42,090 nucleotides of DNA from an uncultured Holophagaceae bacterium (lineage in GTDB: Bacteria; Acidobacteriota; Holophagae; Holophagales; Holophagaceae): assembly GCA_903873655.1 (NCBI GenBank), contig CAIQPH010000126.1:1-42090 (forward strand). The letters run 5' to 3'. Shown one piece after another: positions 1 through 8,590 of this stretch. The notes below the pieces were generated by a model. The model was given only the letters and a program-made list of their open reading frames with translations. It was not told the origin of the DNA and ran no database searches. Made by a program: the position numbers and the translations under genes. How positions within the stretch are numbered: the first letter of the stretch is position 1; every line of letters starts with the position of its first letter.

Positions 1-1597
1 CCTGGCCCGGGTCCTGGATCCGAAGAAACCCGGCCTCTACGTGTGGGACCTGAAGGCCGCGGCCCCCAGGCCCGCCACCAAGGACCCCGATGAACCGGCC
101 GATCACCTCCCCCTGGCGCCTGTCCTGCCGCCCACCCGCCGCCTGGGTTCTCGCCATGGCGCCCTGCCCTGGAAACCGGTCTGGACCTCACCGACCACCG
201 TGACCTACCAGCTGCGTCTTCCCGATTCGGAAGGCGTCCTGAAGCCCCAGCCAAGGCAATGGCATCTGGACCGGGGAACCGCCGCCACCCGGACCGTGCC
301 CAAGCCAACGGCTCCGGTCGGGCTCTCCTGGAAGGAGGTGGATGGCATCTGGAACCTGGTCGACGGCCAGGGCAGGTCCCTCACCCGCACCCTGGCTGCC
401 GCCTGGAATCCCGTGGCCACTCCCGACGGCAGGTGGATCTACTACACCCAGCTCAGCGCCTCTGGCCTGCAGATCCGGAAGCTGGATGCCAGCCTGCCGC
501 CCCTGGACATGCAACCACTGCCCCAGGATCCCGCGCCCCTCGTGAAGGGCCTGGTGCTGCCGAAGGCCGATGAACCCGATCCCCTCCACGGCCCGTTGCC
601 CGAAGAGCCGCATCCCTATCGGGTGGACGAGAGCCATGACGTCTTCTCGCTCGTCGGCTACAGCAATACCCCTTCGAGCATCAGCTACCAGCTCGGTGGC
701 GGCGGCAACGACATCCTGGGCCGCCTGAACTGGCAGGTGCTCGCGGGCTTTGGCAACGGCACGGGCCCTCGTGGAGGCACCCTGGGCGCGTCCTGGCATG
801 GCTGGAACTGGGCTCCCTCTCTCCAGGTGTTCTCGTCGCTGGAATACCCTTCTCACCAGGACTTCCTCGCTGCGCAGGGTTTCAATCGGCAACGCCGCGG
901 GGCTGAACTGGCCTTTGATTTTGAGGACAAGGGCAAACCCTGGTTCAGCCTCCGCCCAGCCAGTGCCTTTGAGCAGATCACACCCATCGGCGGCAGTGCT
1001 TTCTCCCGTGAGCTAATCGGCGGGGAGGCCACCCTCGGGAACCACTGGAGCTGGGATGGTGAGGGCTTCCGTGGATCCACGGCTTTTCAAGCCTGTCGGG
1101 GCCGCACCGATGGCTCCGCTTGGACCCTCACCCGTCTGGGCCTCACCGTGGGCTGGATCAACCCCTGGGTGCCGGTCACTCTTCGCGCAGAAGAGGGCCG
1201 CGTGGGTGGGAACCCCACGGCTGTCGACAACTTCCATCTTGGAGGCGTGTTCACCTCGCTCGTCCCCACCACGCTGGATGCCAACCGGGTGGTCCAGTCC
1301 GCCCTTCCCGCCTACACCGCCACCGGCAACCGCCTTCAGACCCTCCGGGGCGACCTGGGCCTCGGCTTCGCCACGGCTTACCTGGAACATGCGACGGTCT
1401 GGGAGGATCCCTCCCCCCGGCCAGCTGCCCAGCGGGTGGCGGGGGTGGAACTCGACAGCCGGAATCTGCACCTGCCCATGGATGTGGTCCGCCGCCTCGC
1501 CGGCAATCTTTCTTTCACGCTGGGCCTCCATCGGACCCTCGATGGCGTGATGAAGGGGCGCACCATCGGGACCGTGAGCCTGATCGTCAGGCCCTGA
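1..1597 (+). CDS. C-terminal part of a WD40/TolB-like propeller plus beta-barrel surface protein, truncated at the window start
   Basis: Frame is open upstream of the listed start (LARVLDPKKPGLYVWDLK...), so position 41 is not a true start. Propeller-like segment (TPDGRWIYYTQLSASGLQIRKLD) then repeated beta-strand barrel-like sequence. Confidence 0.6.
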   Translation, partial: LARVLDPKKPGLYVWDLKAAAPRPATKDPDEPADHLPLAPVLPPTRRLGSRHGALPWKPVWTSPTTVTYQLRLPDSEGVLKPQPRQWHLDRGTAATRTVPKPTAPVGLSWKEVDGIWNLVDGQGRSLTRTLAAAWNPVATPDGRWIYYTQLSASGLQIRKLDASLPPLDMQPLPQDPAPLVKGLVLPKADEPDPLHGPLPEEPHPYRVDESHDVFSLVGYSNTPSSISYQLGGGGNDILGRLNWQVLAGFGNGTGPRGGTLGASWHGWNWAPSLQVFSSLEYPSHQDFLAAQGFNRQRRGAELAFDFEDKGKPWFSLRPASAFEQITPIGGSAFSRELIGGEATLGNHWSWDGEGFRGSTAFQACRGRTDGSAWTLTRLGLTVGWINPWVPVTLRAEEGRVGGNPTAVDNFHLGGVFTSLVPTTLDANRVVQSALPAYTATGNRLQTLRGDLGLGFATAYLEHATVWEDPSPRPAAQRVAGVELDSRNLHLPMDVVRRLAGNLSFTLGLHRTLDGVMKGRTIGTVSLIVRP

Positions 1598-1615
1598 TCC
1601 CCGGCCGGGACACGC

Positions 1616-2812
1616 ATGCCCTTCCTCATTGCCCTCATCCTCGTCCTCCTGGTCCAGTGGCTCCACCTGCGGCTGCTGCGCCTGGAGCTTCCCGAGCGGG
1701 CCCAGCGGGTCCTCCCCTGGATCCTCGGCCTGATCCATCTGCCCCTGGTGGCCTTCGCAGGGATGCGCTTGGCCGGGCTGAGCCTGCCTGGCGGATTGCC
1801 CCTGCTGCGCGCACTGGCTCGGTCAGGGTTCTACTTCCAGGCCTTCACCGTGATGCATCTGGTCATCGCCATGCTGGCCGAGGGGGCCTGGCGGATTTTC
1901 CATCGCGACCTACCGCCGGTCACCGAATCAGACACCGACGAGGAAACGGCCACAGACCCGGGGCGCCGCGCCTTCCTCCGCACGGCGGCCCTGGTCAGCA
2001 CGGGAGGAGCGGCGGCCTTCGGGCTGGGCGGCGCAAGGGCGGCCTTCGGGGATCCGGAGATCCTCCGCCGGACGCTGGCCTTCCCGGATCTTCCGCCGGG
2101 CCTGGACGGCCTCCGCCTCGCCCAGCTGAGCGACCTGCACGCGGGCCCCCTCGTCGGCCCGGCCACGCTGCGACGCTGGCGGCAATTGACCGAACGGGAG
2201 CAGCCGGAGCTCCTCCTGATCACGGGCGACCTGGTGGACAGCCGACCGGAGGAGCTGCAGCCCCTGCTCGAGGCATTCCAGGGCTTCCTTCCGCCACTGG
2301 GTCGCTTCGCCGTGCTGGGCAACCACGACTACTTCGATGATCCCCGCCCCATCTGGCGGGATCTTGAGCGGGAGGGAATCCGGTGCCTGGAGAACAGGAC
2401 GGCCCTGATCGCCAGGAACGGCAGCACGCTGGCGCTCATGGGACTGCAGGACCCCATGGCCCGCAACGGGCGGTTCCGCCGCCTGGTTTTCGGACCTGGG
2501 CCCAGGCCTGCGGAGGCTGCCCGGGACCTGCCCGCCGAAGCCTTCCGGATCTGCCTGAACCACCGCCCCAGCGAATGGGAGCAGGCCCTGGCCGCCGGGG
2601 CCCGGCTCACGCTTTCGGGCCACACCCACGGCGGCCAGATCAACCCCATCCCGGGCTTCAACAGCGCCCGGATCCTGGGCCCGCGAACGCATGGCCTCTA
2701 CCGCGAGGGAGAGGCCATGCTCTACGTGAACCGCGGCCTCGGCGTGGTGGGCCTGCCCATCCGGGTCGCGGCCGCTCCGGAAATTGCGGTTCTGACCCTG
2801 AAGCTCGGCTAG
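1616..2812 (+). CDS. Membrane-anchored metallophosphoesterase (YkuE/YaeI-like)
   Basis: N-terminal hydrophobic helices; motifs LSDLHAGP, GDLVDS, LGNHDYF, LSGHTHGGQ typical of calcineurin-like phosphoesterases. Confidence 0.85.
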   Translation: MPFLIALILVLLVQWLHLRLLRLELPERAQRVLPWILGLIHLPLVAFAGMRLAGLSLPGGLPLLRALARSGFYFQAFTVMHLVIAMLAEGAWRIFHRDLPPVTESDTDEETATDPGRRAFLRTAALVSTGGAAAFGLGGARAAFGDPEILRRTLAFPDLPPGLDGLRLAQLSDLHAGPLVGPATLRRWRQLTEREQPELLLITGDLVDSRPEELQPLLEAFQGFLPPLGRFAVLGNHDYFDDPRPIWRDLEREGIRCLENRTALIARNGSTLALMGLQDPMARNGRFRRLVFGPGPRPAEAARDLPAEAFRICLNHRPSEWEQALAAGARLTLSGHTHGGQINPIPGFNSARILGPRTHGLYREGEAMLYVNRGLGVVGLPIRVAAAPEIAVLTLKLG

Positions 2813-3063
2813 GGCGTCTGCTGTTTCAACGCAGCCTGGACTTCTGCCAGGACCTTGGTCGCGGCTTCCGGAACGGCTTCCGGCGGCGTGAGCGCTCTCC
2901 TTGCAAGCCCTGGCAGGGCCCTCATGCCGCGCAGGAACCCGGCGCAGGCTTTGCACAAGAGCAGATGGATCCATATGCCGATCCTGCGGCTCATGGGCAG
3001 CACGCCTTCAGTGTATTCGGTGAGCTCGATCTGAACGTCTCGGCAGGAGGGCATGAATGTCAT
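2809..3063 (-). CDS. Small zinc-finger anti-sigma factor (ZAS-like), soluble
   Basis: 84 aa; HLLLCKAC = HX3CX2C motif; start overlaps the stop of the upstream ECF sigma gene; no transmembrane segment visible. Confidence 0.65.
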   Translation of the reverse strand: MTFMPSCRDVQIELTEYTEGVLPMSRRIGIWIHLLLCKACAGFLRGMRALPGLARRALTPPEAVPEAATKVLAEVQAALKQQTP

Positions 3064-3677
3064 GGGCGACCTCCAAGGACAAAGGTTCGGAGGCGAGCCT
3101 GGAGCACCGTCCGGGAACGGTGGAGCCGCTGACGCACCGTGCCGGGCGTCAGCTGCAGGTGCCGGGCGATATCCTCGGTCTCCCAGTCTTCCAGGTCTTT
3201 CAGGACAAACACGATCCGGTGTGAATCCGGCAACTCGTCAAGAGCCCTGGTCAGGCATTCCCTCAGTTCCTGCCGCTCGACGAGGTTGTGCGCCCGGGCT
3301 TCCTCCTGCCACTCAGGCAGGTGGGCGGGCACCAGGTGGTGACCTCGCTCATCAAAAGGCCCAAGGGCCAGCGGCTCGGGACGTTCCATGTCGTGAATCC
3401 GAACACGGCTCCGCCGCATCATCAGCGCCGCATTGAGGCACACCTTGTAGCCCCAGCTGCTGAAGCGGCTGCGGCCCTCGAACCTGGGGAGATCGCGATG
3501 AATGCTCATGAGGGCGTCCTGCAACGCATCCTGGGTATCGGCATCGTTGCCCAGGATGCGATTGATGCCGTTGTGGAAGAGGGCGAGGTGGGGCCGGACC
3601 AGCGCACCAAAGGCGTCCGAGTCGCCTGTGGCGGCGCGCTGGATCAGTTCCGCTTCAGTGGGAGGAATTTCTTTCAT
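3060..3677 (-). CDS. ECF-type RNA polymerase sigma factor
   Basis: Sigma-70 region 2 (DALQDALMSIHRDLPRFEGRSRFSSWGYKVCLNAAL) and region 4 (LDELPDSHRIVFVLKDLEDWETEDIARHLQLTPGTVRQRLHRSR). Confidence 0.9.
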   Translation of the reverse strand: MKEIPPTEAELIQRAATGDSDAFGALVRPHLALFHNGINRILGNDADTQDALQDALMSIHRDLPRFEGRSRFSSWGYKVCLNAALMMRRSRVRIHDMERPEPLALGPFDERGHHLVPAHLPEWQEEARAHNLVERQELRECLTRALDELPDSHRIVFVLKDLEDWETEDIARHLQLTPGTVRQRLHRSRTVLQARLRTFVLGGRP

Positions 3678-3718
3678 GCCGTTGTCAGTGTCAGCGGCGG
3701 TTTGTGGAGAGGCAAGCC

Positions 3719-4348
3719 CTACTTCTTGGCAGTGCCCGGGGACTTCTTGGTGGTCGCGACCGGCTTGGCGGACGGCGTCGGTTCCACGAAAAACCCCACC
3801 AGCAGCAGGTCCAGTTCCACGGGACGCTTCAGGCTGAGCTTGGCCGCCACACTGTCGGCGCCGAGACCGAAATCCAGGCGGTCCAGAGGCAGCGTCGCCC
3901 GGTAGGACCAGGTGCGCGTCCCCGCCCCATTCAGGCCCTCTGCTGTGACGAAAGGCAGTTCGAGCTCCCTGCTTACGCCATGCATGGTGAGGGTCCCCCG
4001 GACCACCACCCGGTCGCCTTCTTTCCGCACGTTCTGCGAGGTAAAGGTGATTTTGGGGTACTTGGCGATGTCAAAAAAATCCGCTGAGCGGAGATGCTCA
4101 TCGCGGGCCTGGTTGGCGGTGTTGATGGACTTGGTGTCGATGTCGATCTGGACTTTGGCGCTTTCAGGTGCGTCGGGAGCCCCCTGGATGTCGGCCTTGT
4201 ACCGCATGAATCTGCCCGGGACGTCGAAAAGCAGCGTGGAGGCCTTGAAGCCCAGCACCGTATGGTTGTCGTCCACACGGAAGACCCGAGTCTGGGCCGC
4301 CAAGGGAAGGGCCAGCAGCAGGACTGGCATGAGGGAACGAAGAACCAT
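3719..4348 (-). CDS. YceI family periplasmic protein
   Basis: Signal peptide MVLRSLMPVLLLALPLAAQ; YceI-like FRVDDNHTVLGFKAS...FDIAKYPKITFTSQNV...GTLTMHGVSRELELPF. Start chosen at the ATG before the signal peptide; 4366 (ATGA overlap) is an alternative. Confidence 0.85.
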   Translation of the reverse strand: MVLRSLMPVLLLALPLAAQTRVFRVDDNHTVLGFKASTLLFDVPGRFMRYKADIQGAPDAPESAKVQIDIDTKSINTANQARDEHLRSADFFDIAKYPKITFTSQNVRKEGDRVVVRGTLTMHGVSRELELPFVTAEGLNGAGTRTWSYRATLPLDRLDFGLGADSVAAKLSLKRPVELDLLLVGFFVEPTPSAKPVATTKKSPGTAKK

Positions 4349-4362
4349 GGGAGCCTCGTGGG

Positions 4363-5145
4363 TCATTGAGTAGATCGGAAACCGGCGATGGCGCCGTCGC
4401 ATCGAAGGTCGTGCAGAAGGCTCAGCACAGGGACAAGATCAGGCACATTCAGGACGGCAGCGGCCTCTGCCAGAGGCCTGGTTTGGGCCTGCACCAGCAG
4501 CGCCGAGGTAGCCGGTGTCAGCTCCATCAGTCGGACTTCGCCTTCTTCATCACGAAAGGCCAGGAGGTGGGCAGGGCGAGCCTCTGGAATCGGGGCTTCC
4601 AGGCTGCTGTGGTGCACGGCATGAGTGTAGGACACGACTTGGGTGGCTGGATCGAGCACCACGAGATCCTCCGGTCCGGGATTGACATGGAGGTCCTCGG
4701 GCCTAGCCGAATCCGGGAAGCGTGCAACCAGGACCTCCAGCAGCTCGGCATGGGCGAGCTCAAGGAGGAAGGGCCAGCGAACCTGGCCCCAGCGAGTGGC
4801 TGCCAGCCAACCCAGGAAGGCCGGCGCGATGTCGCGGTAATGCCCGCTCCGCACCAGGCGTGCATCCAGGAACCCCTGCACGCAGTCGCTCCAAGAGTCG
4901 GCCCCTTCCAGGAGCGACTTCAGCACCGGGAACATGGTCTCCAGGGGTTCAAGAAGACTCATTCTGGCCAGTTCGCGGTAGGTCATCATCGCCGGACCCT
5001 GGTCCCGGAAGGACCGCTGGTCTGCGCCTGGAAGTTCCTGGTGCAGGGCCACACGACCCGGATCCGCTTCGATGGCTGCCTCATCGGCATCCAGCACCAG
5101 CGCGGCCATGGCACGCTGGAGCCTGAGAGTCCTGGTATCAGGCAT
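4363..5145 (-). CDS. DUF2063 / HvfC-BufC-like partner protein of a MNIO enzyme
   Basis: Immediately follows and overlaps the DUF692 gene (ATGCCTGA overlap); DUF2063-like pattern LQRAMAALVLDADEA...Y..ELARMSLLEPLETMFPVLKSLLEG. Start MPDTRTLRLQ at 5145. Confidence 0.7.
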   Translation of the reverse strand: MPDTRTLRLQRAMAALVLDADEAAIEADPGRVALHQELPGADQRSFRDQGPAMMTYRELARMSLLEPLETMFPVLKSLLEGADSWSDCVQGFLDARLVRSGHYRDIAPAFLGWLAATRWGQVRWPFLLELAHAELLEVLVARFPDSARPEDLHVNPGPEDLVVLDPATQVVSYTHAVHHSSLEAPIPEARPAHLLAFRDEEGEVRLMELTPATSALLVQAQTRPLAEAAAVLNVPDLVPVLSLLHDLRCDGAIAGFRSTQ

Positions 5146-5989
5146 GGTGGACTTCGCTGAGCTCCAGAGCTGCTTCATAAGCGCGCTGGATACGGGCCCG
5201 CTCGGCCAGGAGCTCGTCGAACTCAGGTATGTGGTTGTCCCGCTCGAGAAGCACCGGCACGGGCCGCCCAAGGCGAGCGAGGGTCCACTGCATCAAGTCG
5301 ATTACGGGATCAATGACGTCGGCACCGTGTGTGTCGACGGTGAGATCGCCGAATGATTTGTGCCCGGCGATATGGAGCTGCGCCACACGATAGAGCGGCA
5401 TGGCGGACAGCCATTCCTTCGGATCGAAGCCGAAGTTGAGGGCGTTGACATAGACGTTGTTCACATCGAGCAGCCACCCCGCGTCCGCGCCCTCCAGCAC
5501 CGCGGTGATGAAATCGGCCTCATCCATTTCGGCGGCCCCGAGTTCCGCGTAGTAGCTGATGTTCTCAAGCAGCAGCGGAACGGGAAGCCGGGACTGCAGG
5601 TCTCTCACCCGCGTGATCGTGTGCCTTACAGCTTCCCGCGTGAAGGGAAGAGGCAGCAGCTCGTGCAGGCAGCTCCCGTCCACGGACGTGAAGCAGAGGT
5701 GCTCCGAATGCCATGGCGTTCCGGTGCGGAGGAGGAACTCGCCAAGATCGCGAAGATAATCCTCGTCCCAGGGATCAAACCCGCCCACGGATAGGGTCAG
5801 TCCATGGGTAAGGACGGGGTCCCGATCGAGGATGGCAGAGGCCATCCGGTGGTGGAGCCCACCATCCCCGATGATGTTCTCAGGACAGGTCTCCCAGAAG
5901 GGCACGCCATGGGCCTCCATCTGTGCGACCCGCTCAAGGTGCGGACGGCGCAACCCGAGCCCTACACCCGTGAACTTCTCCTGAACCAT
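5138..5989 (-). CDS. DUF692 / MNIO family enzyme (HvfB/BufB-like)
   Basis: GVGLGLRRPHLERV, WHSEHLCFT, LLLENISYYAE, GWLLDVNNVYVNALN, QLHIAGH, DTHGADV, LLERDNHIPEFDELLAE are characteristic of this TIM-barrel family. Confidence 0.9.
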   Translation of the reverse strand: MVQEKFTGVGLGLRRPHLERVAQMEAHGVPFWETCPENIIGDGGLHHRMASAILDRDPVLTHGLTLSVGGFDPWDEDYLRDLGEFLLRTGTPWHSEHLCFTSVDGSCLHELLPLPFTREAVRHTITRVRDLQSRLPVPLLLENISYYAELGAAEMDEADFITAVLEGADAGWLLDVNNVYVNALNFGFDPKEWLSAMPLYRVAQLHIAGHKSFGDLTVDTHGADVIDPVIDLMQWTLARLGRPVPVLLERDNHIPEFDELLAERARIQRAYEAALELSEVHHA

Positions 5990-6007
5990 GGCCTTCCCCC
6001 CACCTGG

Positions 6008-6355
6008 CTACTTCTTCTCTGCGTCGCTGGGGGCGGCCTTCTTGTCTTTCCCACAGGAGGCTTCCTTCTTGTCCTTCCCGCAGGAGGCTTCCTTCTTGAC
6101 CTTCTTCGTATCCTTGCTTCCGCAGGAGCCCTTGCCGCAGGAACCTTCCTTGGCCTTGCCTTCCTTCGCCTTGGCGGGGGCCTTGCCATCGCCCTTCGGG
6201 TCCTTGGATTCCTGGGCTCCGCAGCTTCCGGCCATGGTAAAGGCGGCTTCGGAACTGAATGGCTCGACGGCCGTGGCACCGACCAAAGTGGAGCCTCCGG
6301 CCACGAGGGAGCCTGCCGCGAAAAGGGTGGCGGCACCGATGAGTTTGGTGATCAT
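6008..6355 (-). CDS. HvfA/bufferin-like secreted RiPP precursor peptide, Lys-rich with five SCG motifs
   Basis: 115 aa from ATG at 6355 with GGAGG ribosome-binding site; N-terminal signal-like MITKLIGAATLFAAGSLVAGGSTLVGATA; Cys at residues 45,73,78,92,101, all within [GA]SCG; directly upstream of DUF692/DUF2063 genes. Confidence 0.75.
   Translation of the reverse strand: MITKLIGAATLFAAGSLVAGGSTLVGATAVEPFSSEAAFTMAGSCGAQESKDPKGDGKAPAKAKEGKAKEGSCGKGSCGSKDTKKVKKEASCGKDKKEASCGKDKKAAPSDAEKK
6041..6094 (-). repeat. Two tandem 27-nt units encoding KEASCGKDK inside the precursor gene
   Basis: cttgtctttcccacaggaggcttcctt followed by cttgtccttcccgcaggaggcttcctt; two differences, both synonymous. Confidence 0.9.
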
Positions 6356-6367
6356 GAATCCTCCGTG

Positions 6368-6403
6368 CGGCCAGGGCCGCAGCAGGGGCCGTCTTGCGGC
6401 CCC
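6368..6403 (-). promoter_or_regulatory. Two GC-rich hairpins in the predicted 5' leader of the precursor mRNA
   Basis: GCGGCC-AG-GGCCGC (6367-6380) and GGGGCCG-TCTTG-CGGCCCC (6385-6403), just upstream of the GGAGG site. Confidence 0.45.
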
Positions 6404-6535
6404 GTTGTGGGAACAGGACAAGGTCAACCCGGGCTGCCCGGTCTGAGCCAAAGTGCTGCTGTTAACCCTTTGGTGCGCCTGCGTCAGCCATTGTGACAAA
6501 TTTTTATTTCTATGCCAAGAGTACGAAAAAGCAGC

Positions 6536-6805
6536 TCAGCCCTTGATCAGCACCCAGAAACCCACCGCAATGAAGGCCGTCCCCGCGACCCACTTGATGG
6601 CGGCTTCGGGAATGTATTTGAAGAGTACGCCCCCCACGGTCACTCCCAAGGCCGTGGCGCAGACCAGGGCCACGCTGGCCGCCAGGAATACAGTCCAGAT
6701 CTGGCCGCTGCGAACCGTGGCAGTCACCGCCGCGAGCTGGGTCTTGTCTCCGATCTCGGCGAGAAAAATGGTTCCGAAGGTGGTCCAGAAGAGCGATCGG
6801 TTCAT
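6536..6805 (-). CDS. TMEM165/GDT1 (UPF0016) family half-size cation transporter
   Basis: 89 aa; AEIGDKTQLAAVTATV signature (E-x-G-D-K-T) and hydrophobic helices. Confidence 0.85.
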   Translation of the reverse strand: MNRSLFWTTFGTIFLAEIGDKTQLAAVTATVRSGQIWTVFLAASVALVCATALGVTVGGVLFKYIPEAAIKWVAGTAFIAVGFWVLIKG

Positions 6806-6871
6806 GGCATTCCCTCGAATTGCGGTGGAGTCTCCAGAGTAATGGGTCCCCCACTAAGGCACACTGAAGAG

Positions 6872-7819
6872 ATGGTGCTCGATCACTTCGACCTCCCCAC
6901 GACCTACGTGGACACGCCCGAGAAGCTGCAGGCGGCGCTGCCGTTGTGGCACGCAGCCGGAGTGCTGTCCGTTGACATAGAGTGCAGCCTCACGGGCATG
7001 CACCACTGCGTGCTCGCCCTCATGCAGGTCGCGACCCATGACCAGGCCTGGCTGGTGGATCCGCTACCCCTCGACGGACTCATGCGCCCTGCCCTGCAGG
7101 CCATGGCTCAGGTGCCCTGGATCGTCCATGACTTCTCGGGCGATGGCATCGTCTTCAAGCGCCTCTACGACGTGGTTCCGGAGAGCATCTTCGACACGAT
7201 GCTGCTCTCCCGCGCCCTGGGCTACCCCCAGCCCGGGCTCAAGACCATGGCCAAGCTCAAGCTGGGCCTCGATATCCCTAAGGAGGAGCAGGATTCCAAT
7301 TGGATGCTCCGGCCCCTGCGCGAGTCCCAGATCAGCTATGCCAGCCGCGATGCCGCCTTGCTGCTGCCCCTGTTGAGGATCCTGGCTGACGAGTGCGACG
7401 CCAACCGGGACCATCCCGAAATCGGCCCCCGCCTCGCCAGTCTGCCGAAAGAGATGCGCCACCTGCTGAAGCGGGTCCGGGCCTATGCGCTCCCCAAGCA
7501 CGATCCCGTGGTCGAAAAGGTCAGGCACCTGGGGGAACTGGCCGTGGCACGAGCCGTGAAGCTGACGGCCATGCGCTGGGCCTGGGGTAATGAAGGCGAC
7601 GTGGGGGCCGTGATGGAAATGGGTAACCGCTGGCTCATGGCCCGATTGACGCACCCCCCGGCCACCAAGGAGGTCTTGGAACGCACCATTCCGAATCCCC
7701 GTTTCCGCCGCAAGCGCCTGGACGCCCTGTGGGAAGTCTTCAGCGAGGGGGCAGATGAAACTCAGAACGAGCCCGAATCATCCGATGGATTAATCTGGAA
7801 CAACCCTGGACAACGATGA
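6872..7819 (+). CDS. rnd: Ribonuclease D-like 3'-5' exonuclease
   Basis: VDIECS (DxE), IVHDFSGDGIVFKRLYDVVPESIFDTMLLSRALGYPQPGL, YASRDAALLLPL. Listed ORF start at 6512 is probably too early. Confidence 0.8.
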   Translation: MVLDHFDLPTTYVDTPEKLQAALPLWHAAGVLSVDIECSLTGMHHCVLALMQVATHDQAWLVDPLPLDGLMRPALQAMAQVPWIVHDFSGDGIVFKRLYDVVPESIFDTMLLSRALGYPQPGLKTMAKLKLGLDIPKEEQDSNWMLRPLRESQISYASRDAALLLPLLRILADECDANRDHPEIGPRLASLPKEMRHLLKRVRAYALPKHDPVVEKVRHLGELAVARAVKLTAMRWAWGNEGDVGAVMEMGNRWLMARLTHPPATKEVLERTIPNPRFRRKRLDALWEVFSEGADETQNEPESSDGLIWNNPGQR

Positions 7820-8250
7820 CACCCAACCCTGCCAACCCCCCAGTGACCACGTCGGATGCCGACGACGGCGCCCTCTTGACCTTTCCCAAGGGCCTTGTGG
7901 GCTTCCCGAACCTCTCCTTGTTCCGGCTGTTCGAGCCCAAGGGCGCCTACCCCCTGAAGTTCCTCCAGTCGGTCGAGTCCCAGGAAGTCTCCTTCGTCTG
8001 CGTCGACCCGGCTTGCGTCAAGCCAGACTACGAAGTGCCCCTGGGCGAGGAGGAGGCGGAAGCCCTCCATCTTGAATCACCGGCAGAAGCCATGGTGCTC
8101 ACCCTGGTGGTGATCCCCGAAGACCCCCGGAACATGACCACCAACTTGGCAGGACCGCTGGTCGTCAACGTGAAGACCCGGACGGGCTTCCAGATCGTCC
8201 TGAACGCCGAGAAATTCCCCCTGCAGTACCCGATCATCGTCCAGAGCTGA
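7816..8250 (+). CDS. fliW: Flagellar assembly factor FliW
   Basis: LLTFPKGLVGFPNLSLFRLFEP...PLKFLQSVESQEVSFVCVDP...VVIPEDPRNMTTNLAGPLVVN; next to csrA. Confidence 0.9.
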   Translation: MTPNPANPPVTTSDADDGALLTFPKGLVGFPNLSLFRLFEPKGAYPLKFLQSVESQEVSFVCVDPACVKPDYEVPLGEEEAEALHLESPAEAMVLTLVVIPEDPRNMTTNLAGPLVVNVKTRTGFQIVLNAEKFPLQYPIIVQS

Positions 8251-8320
8251 CCAGCTCTGTCAACCCTCCTCGGCTGCCGTCCCACCTCAGCCCCCACTCC
8301 TTTCTCGGACACGCGCCAAG

Positions 8321-8572
8321 ATGCTCGTCATCACTCGCAAGCCGGATCAGTCCATCGTCATCGGTGGTGAGATCGAAGTCATCATCCTCGGTATCACCAA
8401 GGATGGGGTCCGGCTTGGCATCAAGGCCCCGAGGAGTGTCCAGGTCCATCGCCGCGAGGTCTTTGAGGCCATCGCGGCCGAGAACCTGGCCGCCACCCAG
8501 GCCAAGGTGCCCATCCAGGATGCCGCCGCCCTGCTCAGGGCCGCTCAAGTCCGGAAGCCGCACGTCCGATAA
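8321..8572 (+). CDS. csrA: Carbon storage regulator CsrA
   Basis: MLVITRKPDQSIVIGGEIEVIILGITKDGVRLGIKAPRSVQVHRREVFEAI. Confidence 0.95.
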   Translation: MLVITRKPDQSIVIGGEIEVIILGITKDGVRLGIKAPRSVQVHRREVFEAIAAENLAATQAKVPIQDAAALLRAAQVRKPHVR

Positions 8573-8590
8573 TCTGCCACTGAGGCTTGC

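Noticed and set aside
1120-2340. 406-aa Pro/Arg/Gly-rich plus-strand ORF
   Set aside because: Out-of-frame overlap with two better-supported genes; composition is that of a frame-shifted GC-rich sequence.
6806-6871. Possible yybP-ykoY manganese riboswitch before the GDT1-like gene
   Set aside because: Only ~66 nt lie between divergent genes, and no recognisable aptamer core is visible.
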